Assembly: GCA_036522155.1 (NCBI GenBank)
Contig: DATDGI010000376.1
Location: 1 to 55,998 of the forward strand
Length of the DNA stretch: 55,998 nucleotides
Direction: 5' to 3'
Source: UBA9676 sp036522155
Lineage (GTDB): Bacteria > Actinomycetota > Actinomycetes > Streptosporangiales > Streptosporangiaceae
The notes under the pieces are model-generated. The model saw only the letters and a list, made by a program, of their open reading frames with translations. It ran no database searches and was not told where the DNA came from. A program made the position numbers and the translations under genes. Positions 7,677-15,845 of this stretch are shown one piece after another; the stretch's first letter is position 1, and every line of letters begins with the position of its first letter.

Positions 7677-9056
7677 ATGGCGGAGTCAGGCGTGACGGCC
7701 ACGCTGGCCGCGCTGGCGGCGCAGGCCGGCCCCGGGCCGGCCGAGCGGGACCGGGCCCGGCTGCTGCTGGCCGACTACCTGGCGGTCGCGGGCGCGGGCG
7801 CGGCTACGAGCTCCGCCCAGGCGGCGCGGGAGGCGCTGCTGACCGGTCCGGCCGGGCCAGCGCCGGTGCTGGGTGCCGGGCAGGCCGCCGCGATACGGGA
7901 CGCGGCGCTGCTGAACGGCATCAGCGCGCACAGCCTGGAACTCGACGACACCCACGAGCCGTCCAGCTCGCATCCGGGCACGGTGATCTGGACGGCGCTG
8001 CTGGCCGCCGCCGCGGGCCGGCCGGCCACGGTGGCCGCGGTGCTGGACAGCGCGGTGGCCGGCTACCAGGTCATGGCCAGCCTCGGCGAACTGCTCGGGC
8101 CGGCCGAGCTGTACCGGCAGGGGCTGCACCCGACCGCGGTGTGCGGGGTGTTCGGCGCGGCCGCGGCCGCCGGGCGGCTGGCCGGGCTGGACGCCGCGGC
8201 GCTGGGCACCGCGTTCGGCATCGCGCTCAGCCTGTCCGCGGGCAGCATGGCCTACCTGAGCGAGGGCGCGTGGACCAAGCGGTTCCACTCCGGGTCGGCC
8301 GCGGCCGGCGGCATCCTCGCGGCCGACCTGGCCGCCGCCGGGTTCACCGGCCCGGCCGACGCGGTCGGCGACCGGTACGGGCTGATGCACATCTACGGCG
8401 GCGCCCGGCCGCCGGGCCGGGTGGCGAAGGTGCTGGCCCACGGCGCGGCGCTGCCCGCGGTGCACGAGACCAGCGTGAAGTTCCACCCGTGCTGCCGGTA
8501 TATGCACGGGGTGATGGACCTGCTGGCGGCCTACCGCACCGATGGCGGCCGGATCGACGGCATCGAGCGGGTCGACTGCGGCGTGCTGACCGGCGGGATG
8601 GGCCTGGTCGGCGAGCCCGCCGAGCGCAAGCGGTCGGTGGCGAACATGGTGGACGCGCAGTTCTCCATGCCGTTCGGCGCCGCGCTCACCCTCAGCCGCG
8701 GCGCTTCCTCACTCACCGACTTCCAGGACGCTGGCCGCCTGGCACCCCAGTTGCAGCCGCTGATGGACAAGGTCTGGATGTACACCAGCGCCGAACTGGA
8801 CGCGGCCTACCCGGCGCGGTGGGGGGCCGAGGTGACGCTGAGCTTCGCCGATGGGGAGGTGGTGGAGCTGCGGACCACCGCGTTCCGCGGCAGCCCGGGC
8901 TGGCCGGTGGGCCGCGCGGAGATCGCGGCCAAGGCCGCCGGGCTGCTGGGGGAGCCGGCCGCCACCAGCTTGCTGGCGACGGTGGACGCGCTCGGCCCGG
9001 ATGACACGTTCGACCCGGCGCGGCTGGCCGCGGCCGCGCAGGCCGGTGGCCGGTGA
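7677..9056 (+). CDS. MmgE/PrpD family protein
   Basis: The product (459 residues from ATG 7677) spans the MmgE/PrpD fold, with conserved blocks NGISAHSLELDDTHE (about 81-95), HPTAVCGVFGAAAAAG, and KFHPCCRYMHGVMD (about 270). Members include 2-methylcitrate dehydratase, cis-aconitate decarboxylase and iminodisuccinate epimerase. ATG 7677 is chosen over GTG 7671 because GGGAGG (7665-7670) is then at good distance. Its stop overlaps the next start (GTGA), so it is coupled to the CoA-transferase gene. The set suggests that a dehydratase or decarboxylase product is activated as a CoA ester. Confidence 0.9.
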   Translation: MAESGVTATLAALAAQAGPGPAERDRARLLLADYLAVAGAGAATSSAQAAREALLTGPAGPAPVLGAGQAAAIRDAALLNGISAHSLELDDTHEPSSSHPGTVIWTALLAAAAGRPATVAAVLDSAVAGYQVMASLGELLGPAELYRQGLHPTAVCGVFGAAAAAGRLAGLDAAALGTAFGIALSLSAGSMAYLSEGAWTKRFHSGSAAAGGILAADLAAAGFTGPADAVGDRYGLMHIYGGARPPGRVAKVLAHGAALPAVHETSVKFHPCCRYMHGVMDLLAAYRTDGGRIDGIERVDCGVLTGGMGLVGEPAERKRSVANMVDAQFSMPFGAALTLSRGASSLTDFQDAGRLAPQLQPLMDKVWMYTSAELDAAYPARWGAEVTLSFADGEVVELRTTAFRGSPGWPVGRAEIAAKAAGLLGEPAATSLLATVDALGPDDTFDPARLAAAAQAGGR

Positions 9057-10198
9057 CCGCGGACGGCGGCGGACGGCCGCTGGACGGCGTGCTGGTGGTG
9101 TCGCTGGAACAGGCGGTGGCGGCGCCGTTCGCCACCCGGCAGCTGGCCGACCTGGGCGCGCGGGTGATCAAAATCGAGCGGCCGGGCGGGGACTTCGCCC
9201 GCTACTACGACGACGCGGCCGGCGAGGGCATGTCGAGCTGGTTCGTCTGGCTCAACCGGTCCAAGGAGTCGGTCGTGCTCGACCTGAAGACCGGCCACGG
9301 ACGGCACGCTCTGGGCGCGCTGATCGGCCGGGCCGACGTTTTCGTGTGCAACCTGGCCCCGGGCGCGATCGGGCGGCTCGGGCTGGACGCCGCCGGGCTG
9401 GCGGCCCGTCACCCGCGGCTGGTCGCCTGCCAGCTCAGCGGTTATGGCGACGACGGCCCGTACGCCGACCGCAAGGCCTACGACCTGCTGGTCCAGGCCG
9501 AGGCCGGGGTGCTCGCGGTGACCGGCTCGGCCGCCGAGCCGGCCAAGGCCGGTATCAGCATCGCCGACATCGCCGGCGGCATGTACGCCTACAGCGGCAT
9601 CCTGGCCGCCCTGCTCCAGCGGGCGCGGACCGGCCGGGGCGGGGTGGTGCGAGTGTCCCTGCTGGCCGCGCTGGCCGAGTGGATGTCACATCCGATGCTG
9701 CTGGCCGGCCTGACCGGCTCGCCGCCGGGCCGGACCGGGGCCCGGCACGCCACCATCGTCCCGTACGGCTCGTACCGGACCGCGGACGGCGACGACGTGC
9801 TGATCGGGGTGCAGAACGAAGCCGAGTGGCAGCGCCTGTGCCAGGACGTGACCGGGCTGCCGGAGCTGGCCGCCGACGAGCGCTACGCCGGGAACCAGCG
9901 CCGGGTCGAGCGGCGGGACGAGGTGGAGCGGGCGCTGGCGGCGGCGATCGGCGCCCTGCCCACGGCCGAGCTGGTGCGGCGGCTGGCCGCGGCCCGGATC
10001 GCCTACGCGTCGGTCAGGGAGGTGGCCGAGGCGGCCGCGCACCCGCAGCTGGCCGGCCGGTGGGCGCCGGTCAGCGCGGGCGGGCGGGAGGTGGCGGTGC
10101 TGCTGCCGCCCGCCGGGCACGACGGGTTCGGCCCGGCCCTCGGGCCGGTGCCGCGGCTGGGCCAGCACACCGAGGCTGTGCTGGCCGAGCTAGCGTGA
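9053..10198 (+). CDS. CaiB/BaiF (family III) CoA-transferase
   Basis: This 381-residue protein has the family III layout: LADLGARVIKIERPGGD (about 31-47), VWLNRSKESVVLDLK, and the catalytic Asp144 in KAYDLLVQ, which forms the aspartyl-CoA anhydride. The enzyme moves CoA between carboxylic acids. It is near the usual 380-410 residues. The GTG start at 9053 overlaps the MmgE/PrpD stop by 4 bases. Together with the divergent acyl-CoA dehydrogenase it suggests degradation of an unusual organic acid such as a C5 dicarboxylate; this is inference. Confidence 0.9.
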   Translation: MTADGGGRPLDGVLVVSLEQAVAAPFATRQLADLGARVIKIERPGGDFARYYDDAAGEGMSSWFVWLNRSKESVVLDLKTGHGRHALGALIGRADVFVCNLAPGAIGRLGLDAAGLAARHPRLVACQLSGYGDDGPYADRKAYDLLVQAEAGVLAVTGSAAEPAKAGISIADIAGGMYAYSGILAALLQRARTGRGGVVRVSLLAALAEWMSHPMLLAGLTGSPPGRTGARHATIVPYGSYRTADGDDVLIGVQNEAEWQRLCQDVTGLPELAADERYAGNQRRVERRDEVERALAAAIGALPTAELVRRLAAARIAYASVREVAEAAAHPQLAGRWAPVSAGGREVAVLLPPAGHDGFGPALGPVPRLGQHTEAVLAELA

Positions 10199-10202
10199 AG
10201 GC

Positions 10203-10517
10203 ATGTGCCGCAACATCACCACCCTGCGGGGACTGGAGCCGGCCGCGACGTCCGAGGAGATCGAGGCCGCCGCGCGCCAGTACGTGCGCAAGGTCAGCGG
10301 GGTCCAGTCCGTGTCGGCCCGCACCGGGGACGCGTTCGAGCTGGCCGTCAGAAAGGTCGCCGAGGCGACCACCGAACTGCTGGCCGGCCTGCCGCCCCGC
10401 CAGCAGCCCCCGCCGACGCTCCCACCGCTGCGGCGGATACGCGCCCGGAAGACGGGCATGGGCGCATCTCTGCCCGCAGAGCAAATCCTGGCTCACCGTG
10501 ATGCGGACCGCCGCTGA
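10203..10517 (+). CDS. DUF2277 family protein
   Basis: The N-terminal 75 residues match the small DUF2277 family: MCRNITTL at the start, then PAATSEEIEAAARQYVRKV, an even helical domain typical of these 80-100 residue proteins. The C-terminal tail after LPPLRR does not look like the usual ending and may be a local extension. The gene starts 4 bases after the CoA-transferase stop and may be part of the same transcript. The function of the family is unknown. Confidence 0.8.
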   Translation: MCRNITTLRGLEPAATSEEIEAAARQYVRKVSGVQSVSARTGDAFELAVRKVAEATTELLAGLPPRQQPPPTLPPLRRIRARKTGMGASLPAEQILAHRDADRR

Positions 10518-10565
10518 GCGGATCAGGGTCGGCGGGCGCGTTCGGCGACCGAAGCCGCAAGCGTT

Positions 10566-10586
10566 TATCTGATTATCAGATATTCT
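10566..10586 (+). promoter_or_regulatory. Toxin-antitoxin operator and -10 box
   Basis: TATCTGATTATCAGATA (10566-10582) is a perfect palindrome with 8-bp arms. It overlaps TATTCT (10581-10586), a good -10 hexamer ending 6 bases before the antitoxin ATG at 10593. No Shine-Dalgarno sequence precedes that ATG, so the transcript may be leaderless. The palindrome is well placed for repression by the Phd-like antitoxin. Confidence 0.65.
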
Positions 10587-10592
10587 CCTGTC

Positions 10593-10850
10593 ATGCGGAC
10601 CATGACCGCCACAGAGGCTTCACGTAACTTCTCCGACCTGCTCGACGCCATCGAGCGGGGCGAGACCGTCAGGATCACACGGGGAAACCATGTGATTGCC
10701 GAGATGGGGCCCGCCCACAGCGGCACGGGCGCGGATCTGCGGGCTGCGCTGGAGCACATTCCGCCGCCTGACGATCGGTTCGCGGAGGACATTGCGGGCG
10801 CGCTGGCCCTGATCCGGGCTGAGGGGACCGATCCGTGGGCAGACGCGTGA
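10593..10850 (+). CDS. Phd/YefM family antitoxin
   Basis: This 85-residue protein has the Phd/YefM N-terminal DNA-binding fold, with TATEASRNFSDLLDAIERGE (about 4-23) followed by VRITRGNHVIAEMGP, and an acidic C-terminal tail (DDRFAEDIAGAL) of the sort that wraps the toxin. It should neutralise the neighbouring PIN toxin and repress the shared promoter at the palindrome directly upstream. It overlaps the toxin start by 16 bases. Confidence 0.9.
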   Translation: MRTMTATEASRNFSDLLDAIERGETVRITRGNHVIAEMGPAHSGTGADLRAALEHIPPPDDRFAEDIAGALALIRAEGTDPWADA

Positions 10851-11233
10851 TCCTGGATACGAGTGTCCTGATCGCCTACGAACGCGGAACCATCGACCGG
10901 GCCGCTCTGGACGACGACAACCTGGCGGTAGCGGCGGTATCCATCGCCGAATACCGCGTCGGGATCGAACTTGCCGACACGCCCGGGCGGGCGGCTGACC
11001 GTGCCCGCGCTCTCGCCGCCATTACCTCGGCCGTCGATGTGCTCGACTACACCGAAGCCACTGCCGCCCATCATGCCCGCCTGATAGCACACGCCCGGCG
11101 GGTGGGCAAACCTCGCGGCGCCCACGACCTGATCATCGCTGCCCATGCCCTGCAGAGCGGCCGCATCCTGCTGACCTTCGACGCGAACGTCCGGTTCGGT
11201 GATCTTCCCGGCGTGAGTGCAACCGCTGCGTGA
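10835..11233 (+). CDS. vapC: PIN-domain toxin (VapC-like)
   Basis: The 132-residue protein shows the PIN acidic residues in order: Asp8 in ILDTSVLI, Glu in VSIAEYRVGIE (about 40), Asp in GAHDLIIAAHA (about 98) and Asp in LLTFDANVRF (about 115). These form the metal site of VapC ribonucleases. It starts at GTG 10835 inside the antitoxin gene, an arrangement that ties toxin synthesis to antitoxin translation. This pair is of the Phd-VapC type and differs in sequence from the pair at 5.7-6.4 kb. The RNA target is unknown. Confidence 0.92.
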   Translation: MGRRVILDTSVLIAYERGTIDRAALDDDNLAVAAVSIAEYRVGIELADTPGRAADRARALAAITSAVDVLDYTEATAAHHARLIAHARRVGKPRGAHDLIIAAHALQSGRILLTFDANVRFGDLPGVSATAA

Positions 11234-11294
11234 GGTGATTCACCGGGCCGAGGATCAGGATCCGCGGCCCGGCCGGCCGGCGGCGAGGCGCTGA

Positions 11295-12101
11295 TCAGGG
11301 TTTCCGCGCGACGCCGCCGACGGCGGCTTCGCCCTGCGGGGGCGCGGCCGGGTTCCGCCATTGCGAGCACGGCACGACGCCGGGCTCGACCAGGTCGAGG
11401 CCGGCGAAGAAGGCGCCGATCCGGTCCGGGCTGCGCAGGTGGTAGGGGAGCGGACTGCGCTCGTTGTACTGGCGCTGGGCCTCGTTGCCCGCCTCGCTGA
11501 TGTCGGTGCCGTCGGCCAGGACCAGATAGCTGCCCGGCGCCAGGGCTGTCATCAGCCGCTCCACGATTGACCGGGCCTCGCCGTCGTCGCCGACGTGGCC
11601 CAGTACGCCGAGCAGCACCAGGCCGACCGGCTGGTGCAGGTCGAGCGTGCCGCGCGCGGCGCCGGTGAGCTGGTCCGGCGCGCGCAGGTCACCGGCCACA
11701 TAGTCGGTGGCGCCCTCGGGGGTGCTGGTGAGCACGGACCGGGCGTGCGCCAGCAGCGTGGGATCGTTGTCGGCGTAGACAACGCGGGTGGCGGGAGCTA
11801 TCCGTTGCGCAATCTGATGGGTTGCGCCCGCGGTGGGCAGGCCCGAGCCCGCGTCCAGGAACTGGCGGAGGCCTGCCTCGACGGCCAGGTAGCTGATCGC
11901 GCGGTCGAGGAAGGCGCGCTGCGCGCGGGCGACCTCCACGATGGCCGGGAAGATGGCGAGCACCTGGTCGCCGGCGGCGCGGTCGGCCGGGTAGTTGTCC
12001 TGGCCGCCTAACCAGTAGTTCCAGACCCGCGCCGAATGCGGGACCGTGGTGTCGATGGGCGGCTGCCCGGCCGGTGGCCGGGGGGTAGCGTCGTTGGTCA
12101 C
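11295..12101 (-). CDS. DUF574 SAM-dependent methyltransferase
   Basis: The 268-residue protein belongs to the DUF574 (Methyltransf_19) family, which is abundant in filamentous actinomycetes. The hallmark start ARVWNYWLGGQDNYPADR (about 24-41) is followed by the SAM-binding loop FLDAGSGLPT (about 81-90), an acidic residue at VVYADND, and a closing EPGVVPCSQWR box. The natural substrates of the family are mostly unknown. It is followed on the same strand by nothing close; a second, unrelated methyltransferase gene lies upstream of it in the same orientation. Confidence 0.9.
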   Translation of the reverse strand: MTNDATPRPPAGQPPIDTTVPHSARVWNYWLGGQDNYPADRAAGDQVLAIFPAIVEVARAQRAFLDRAISYLAVEAGLRQFLDAGSGLPTAGATHQIAQRIAPATRVVYADNDPTLLAHARSVLTSTPEGATDYVAGDLRAPDQLTGAARGTLDLHQPVGLVLLGVLGHVGDDGEARSIVERLMTALAPGSYLVLADGTDISEAGNEAQRQYNERSPLPYHLRSPDRIGAFFAGLDLVEPGVVPCSQWRNPAAPPQGEAAVGGVARKP

Positions 12102-12143
12102 GGCGGGTTCCTTTTGCTCGGTAGGGGGTGACCGGCCACGGCG

Positions 12144-12908
12144 TCAAGTATCGGCCGGCGCCAATCCGGCGATGGTGATGATTTCCAGGCTGGCGGTGGT
12201 GAGGGGCCGGCGGTCCCAGTCGCCGTACTGCTCCTGGATGGCCAGGCCGGCTTCGGTCAGGAACGAGGCCAGCTCGATGGGACCGGGGAAGCGCAAGGTG
12301 CTCCGGCTGACCTCCGGCTGGTCCCAGTCCGGGCTGGTGTAGGTGGTGGTGAACGACACGGTGACGCCGTCGAAGGGCACGTCCACCTGGTGGGCCATGG
12401 TGACGACGGCGCCGGTGGGTCCGGTCGCCTGCACGGCGTTACCGGGGGTCCAGGTCTCCCAGGCGCGGGCCAGCGGGTTGCGGGTCTCGAACGCGAACCG
12501 CCCGCCCGGGGCGAGCGCCGTCCGGATGGCCGCCAGCGCGGCCCGGATCTCGTCGTCGCTGACCAGTACCTGGAAGGCGTGGCCTGTCATGACGACCAAG
12601 CCGAACTCCTGCTGCCAGGCGGCCGACGCGGCGTCGGCCAGCACCCATTCGATATCGGTCCGCTGGCGCGCCAGGGCGAGCATGGCCGGCGCCGGGTCGA
12701 GCCCGCAGAGCCGCCCGGTGTGCCCGGCCTGCCGGGCCAGCCGCAGCAATTCGCCGGTGCCGCAGCCGACATCGAGCACGGACGCGGCCGACATCACCAT
12801 CGGCAGGTAGAAATCGAGGTCGGCGCGCTGCCCCGCTGGCCACAGGTCGTACAGCGCGGCCAGGGCGGGCTCGGTGAACAGGCGATCCGGCACCCTGGCC
12901 TCCGTCAT
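12144..12908 (-). CDS. Class I SAM-dependent methyltransferase
   Basis: This 254-residue protein has a Rossmann methyltransferase core: VLDVGCGTGELLRLA (about 45-59) is motif I, GLDPAPAMLALAR supplies the ribose-binding acidic residue, and a post-motif block FETRNPLARAWE precedes a beta-rich C-terminal half. The pattern is that of small-molecule methyltransferases (methyltransferase-25 type). It lies 42 bases upstream of the DUF574 gene on the same strand and may be co-transcribed. The substrate is not evident. Confidence 0.88.
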   Translation of the reverse strand: MTEARVPDRLFTEPALAALYDLWPAGQRADLDFYLPMVMSAASVLDVGCGTGELLRLARQAGHTGRLCGLDPAPAMLALARQRTDIEWVLADAASAAWQQEFGLVVMTGHAFQVLVSDDEIRAALAAIRTALAPGGRFAFETRNPLARAWETWTPGNAVQATGPTGAVVTMAHQVDVPFDGVTVSFTTTYTSPDWDQPEVSRSTLRFPGPIELASFLTEAGLAIQEQYGDWDRRPLTTASLEIITIAGLAPADT

Positions 12909-13025
12909 CTGATCTGGAAGCTGCTGAGGCCTTCTGGCGGTTCGGCGACCAGCACCAGGTAGCGGACCACGGGACCGACGCTACGGCATGGAATGCGGCA
13001 GGCGTCACCGTGGTTGGGTGGCGAC

Positions 13026-13598
13026 ATGAGGATCGCAGTGATCGGGACCGGGAAGATCGGCGGCACCCTGGGCCAGCGATGGCAGGCCGCCGGGCATGAC
13101 GTGGTGTACGGCTCCCGGCAGGGGGCCGGGGAAGGACCGGGCGGTGGGCCGGCGCGGCCGGCCGCTGACGCGGTCGCGGGCGCCGATGTCGTCCTGCTGG
13201 CCGTGCCCGGCCGGGCGGTCGCCGAGGTCATCGGGCCGCACGGCGAAGCGCTGGCGGGCAAGGTGGTGATCGACGCCACCAACAGCATCGGCCAGGCGGT
13301 CGTCAACCGGCGCGCCGAGATCGCCGCCGCCGCGCCCGGCGCACGGTACGCGCGCGCGTTCAGCACCCTGGGCTGGGAGAACTTCGCCGACCCGCTGCCC
13401 GGCGCGGTCCTGTTCTTCGCCGCGGACCCCGTCGCCCGCCCGGCCGTGGAAGAGCTGATCACCGCCGTCGGCCTGGACCCGGTGTACGCCGGTGACGCGG
13501 ACGCCAGCGAAACCGTCGACTGCCTGCTGCCGCTGTGGTTCGCCCTGGTGAAGCAGCACGGCGGCAACCGCAGGGTCGCCCTCCGCGTGGTCACCTGA
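13026..13598 (+). CDS. NADP-binding oxidoreductase (F420-dependent NADP reductase-like)
   Basis: From ATG 13026 the product has 190 residues and starts with the dinucleotide fold MRIAVIGTGKIGGTLGQRW (glycines at 7, 9 and 12). VVLLAVPGRAVAEV and VVIDATNS are the matching strands, and AFSTLGWENFADP is the usual substrate-side box of the NADP oxidoreductase, coenzyme F420-dependent family. It is at the short end of that family (about 190-220 residues). An in-frame upstream ATG at 12993 lacks a binding site and does not fit the family start. Confidence 0.85.
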   Translation: MRIAVIGTGKIGGTLGQRWQAAGHDVVYGSRQGAGEGPGGGPARPAADAVAGADVVLLAVPGRAVAEVIGPHGEALAGKVVIDATNSIGQAVVNRRAEIAAAAPGARYARAFSTLGWENFADPLPGAVLFFAADPVARPAVEELITAVGLDPVYAGDADASETVDCLLPLWFALVKQHGGNRRVALRVVT

Positions 13599-13614
13599 CC
13601 CAGCGGATGCGCCG

Positions 13615-14014
13615 TCAGCCGTCGATGACCGCGACGGCGTCGACTTCGATGAGGTACTCGGGCCGGGCCAGCGTCTCGACGCCTACCACCGTGTCGGCTG
13701 GCTTGTGGTCGCCGAACAGCCCCCGCCCGGGCTTCTTCGATCACCGGCAGGTACTCGCGCCGGTGATGAACGACATAGATCGTGATCTTGGCAACCTGCG
13801 CAGGGTGGGCACCGGCGGCCGCGAGGGCGCGGCCGAGGTTGGCGAACACCTGGCGGGACTGGGCGGCCAGGTCACCGGGGCCGACGATGCTGCCCTGAGC
13901 ATCCTCGGGTTCCTGGCCGGCGATGAACACCATCGTGCTTCCGGTGGCGACGACGACGTGGGTGTAGCCGGCGGGCGTGGGCAGGTCCTCAGGGTTGATG
14001 AGCCGGAGTGTCAC
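13615..14014 (-). pseudogene. RidA family gene broken by a +1 frameshift
   Basis: From GTG 14014 the first 90 residues read as a RidA-type protein (GYTHVVVATGSTMVFIAGQ, then FANLGRALAAAGA and ITIYVVH). After EEARAG the frame goes wrong. Dropping one base from the run of five C (13720-13724) restores a canonical ending, LFGDHKPADT, GVETLARPEYLIEVDAVAV, and a stop at 13615, giving a protein of about 132 residues, the normal length. RidA proteins hydrolyse reactive enamine/imine intermediates. Either the gene is inactive, or the extra base is a sequencing error in a homopolymer. The 3' end is 16 bases from the convergent oxidoreductase gene. Confidence 0.85.
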
Positions 14015-14774
14015 GGGCGTTCCGTCCTGCTCCAGTGTGATTACGGGCCTTGTACCAGTACTCCGACCACGTCCACTGGCCGAACCGGTACGCGAAGAGG
14101 GTGGCGATGTAAAAGCTGTCGAACACAGCTATCCACACCGTGCCATGGACATGCCAGGCGATGACCAGGAGCGCCACGTACAGGCAGGTAAAGGCAAAGG
14201 TGACGGTCCGGCTCGCGCGCACGTCCTTGGCGAACCACGCGTTAGGGGAAGGCCGCCGTGGCCGTATCGGGTGGCCGTTACGCCGTTGGGCATAGTCGTT
14301 CGCCAGTGGCGGGAGCATGCCGGTATTGCCGCTGCTGATGAGTACCCGAATGTACCGCCAGCTTTCCTGGACGATGACTTCCAGGCAGTCCCAGGCCAGA
14401 TAGGCCACGAATACGATCAGAATGATGATGGCCTCGGGCCGCGGCGTCGCGTGCGGGCCGCCCGTCGGCGAGATGATGCCAAGCTCCCAGTACAGGAAGA
14501 GAATCCCGAATGAGATAAGGTACTGCAGCAATGGGATGTTGAAGAACTTTATCTGCCACGCAGCATACTTCTGCCGGTTGCTGTAGTAGCCCATATAGCT
14601 GATGACCAGCATGAACGCCGCCAGGGCCAGGTGAAACCATCCGGCCACATCGATATGGGTCTGGTCTTTTGTTGGGAAGACTGCCACCAGCACGACGCCG
14701 TATCCGATACCAATGAACGAGAGCCCGACCTTGGCGTTCTCGTCCAGTTCCGGATTCCGGCGCCACTGTGACAT
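13989..14774 (-). CDS. Integral membrane protein, unknown
   Basis: The 261-residue protein has about six hydrophobic helices (for example VGLSFIGIGYGVVLVAVF, FHLALAAFMLVISYMGYY, AIIILIVFVAYLAWDCL and VTFAFTCLYVALLVIAW) separated by charged loops. Its base composition is noticeably less GC-rich than its neighbours. No family motif is recognised. It is divergent from another membrane protein gene (14883), and its last 26 bases overlap the start of the RidA gene, so the two were probably co-transcribed. The divergent pair may work together; that is only inferred. Confidence 0.75.
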   Translation of the reverse strand: MSQWRRNPELDENAKVGLSFIGIGYGVVLVAVFPTKDQTHIDVAGWFHLALAAFMLVISYMGYYSNRQKYAAWQIKFFNIPLLQYLISFGILFLYWELGIISPTGGPHATPRPEAIIILIVFVAYLAWDCLEVIVQESWRYIRVLISSGNTGMLPPLANDYAQRRNGHPIRPRRPSPNAWFAKDVRASRTVTFAFTCLYVALLVIAWHVHGTVWIAVFDSFYIATLFAYRFGQWTWSEYWYKARNHTGAGRNARDTPAHQP

Positions 14775-14882
14775 CTTTCCCCCGGCTGCGGCAGCGAGCC
14801 CATGTGCGGATGGTTTTCATGATGCCGGTCCGGCCTTAGCTGCGCTGGACATTCCGGCAGGACAGGCCCATACTGCTGATCC

Positions 14883-15794
14883 GTGATCGAGCTGACACCG
14901 GGCGCGCAGGGCTTGTCCGCGCCCATCTCCTACCTGATTGCGGCGGTCACCCTGGTGGCCCTGTTCGTTATCCTCTGGTTCGTCTGCGGTACCAAGGAGT
15001 ACGAGCAGGCCGACGGGCAGGCCGACCCGGCACAGCCACCACGGCGGCGGATCTGGTACCTGTTCCTCGGGGCCGACGATCGCGTGTCGACATCCAAGGT
15101 GCAGTTCGCCCTCTGGACGCTGGCGCTGTCCTTCGCGCTGCTGGTGATCGCCTTCCACGATGTGGTCTATCCGCCCAGCGCTCTCGACCCGCGGTACCTG
15201 CTGCTGCTCGGCTTCCCGGCCGGCGCGGCGGTCGCGGCCAAGGGCATCACATTGGCGCAGATCTCCAATAGCGTCGTTTCGAAGGCCGCCGCCCACGGGA
15301 AGAAGACCCCGCGGACGGCGATTGCCGAGATTGTTTCCAACGACTATGGCGATCTGGACCTGGGTGACGCCCAGTATTTCCTCTTCAACCTGGTGGCGCT
15401 GGTCGCCTTCTTCATCGCGTTCTTCAATGACCCGATCCAGCTGCCCGTCCTCCCGGCCACGCTGGTCGGGCTGACCTCCGCCTCCGCGACCGCGTACGTG
15501 GCCAAGAAGATGGCACCCCCGGCCGCGGTGAAGGTCACGGCGGTGAGCCCGCAGAAGGGGCCGGTGGGGACGCAGGTCAGGGTCTTCGGCTCCGGCTTCC
15601 GGGCCGCCGCCGGCAACACGGCCGGTCCCTACGTGACGATCGGCGGCCTCACCGCCGCTGCGCAGGGCAACCCGACCGACACGGTGGTGACCGTCAGCGT
15701 GCCCCCGGGCCTGCCGACGGGCATCGCCGATGTGCAGCTCGTCACCGCGGACAGCCGGACCGCGACCCTCCCGGCCGCCTTCGAGGTCACCTGA
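14883..15794 (+). CDS. Membrane protein with C-terminal IPT/TIG domain
   Basis: GTG 14883 starts a 303-residue protein with four predicted membrane helices (about 14-34, 75-91, 100-118 and 165-182) and a C-terminal Ig-like IPT/TIG domain (about 218-303). That domain shows the usual start VTAVSPQKGPVGTQVRVFGSGF and an ending with VPPGLPTGIADVQLVTADS. TIG domains usually mediate binding outside the cell or in transcription factors; here the domain follows the last helix. The four-helix part resembles no enzyme I know. It is divergent from the membrane protein gene at 13989-14774. Confidence 0.8.
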   Translation: MIELTPGAQGLSAPISYLIAAVTLVALFVILWFVCGTKEYEQADGQADPAQPPRRRIWYLFLGADDRVSTSKVQFALWTLALSFALLVIAFHDVVYPPSALDPRYLLLLGFPAGAAVAAKGITLAQISNSVVSKAAAHGKKTPRTAIAEIVSNDYGDLDLGDAQYFLFNLVALVAFFIAFFNDPIQLPVLPATLVGLTSASATAYVAKKMAPPAAVKVTAVSPQKGPVGTQVRVFGSGFRAAAGNTAGPYVTIGGLTAAAQGNPTDTVVTVSVPPGLPTGIADVQLVTADSRTATLPAAFEVT

Positions 15795-15798
15795 ACCG

Positions 15799-15819
15799 GC
15801 CGCCGCGGCTCGCGGCGGC
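15799..15819. terminator. Hairpin terminator between convergent genes
   Basis: GCCGCCGCG (15799-15807) and CGCGGCGGC (15811-15819) form a perfect 9-bp stem with a GCT loop, 5 bases after the TIG-protein stop and before the end of the convergent membrane protein gene. Position and stability fit a bidirectional terminator. Confidence 0.6.
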
Positions 15820-15845
15820 TCAGCGGCGGACGAGTTGCCTGAGCA

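Noticed and set aside
12905..14014. 369-codon frame that starts as RidA and continues over the oxidoreductase gene
   Set aside because: Only the first 90 residues are RidA-like; the rest is an artefact of the frameshift and is antisense to the gene at 13026-13598.
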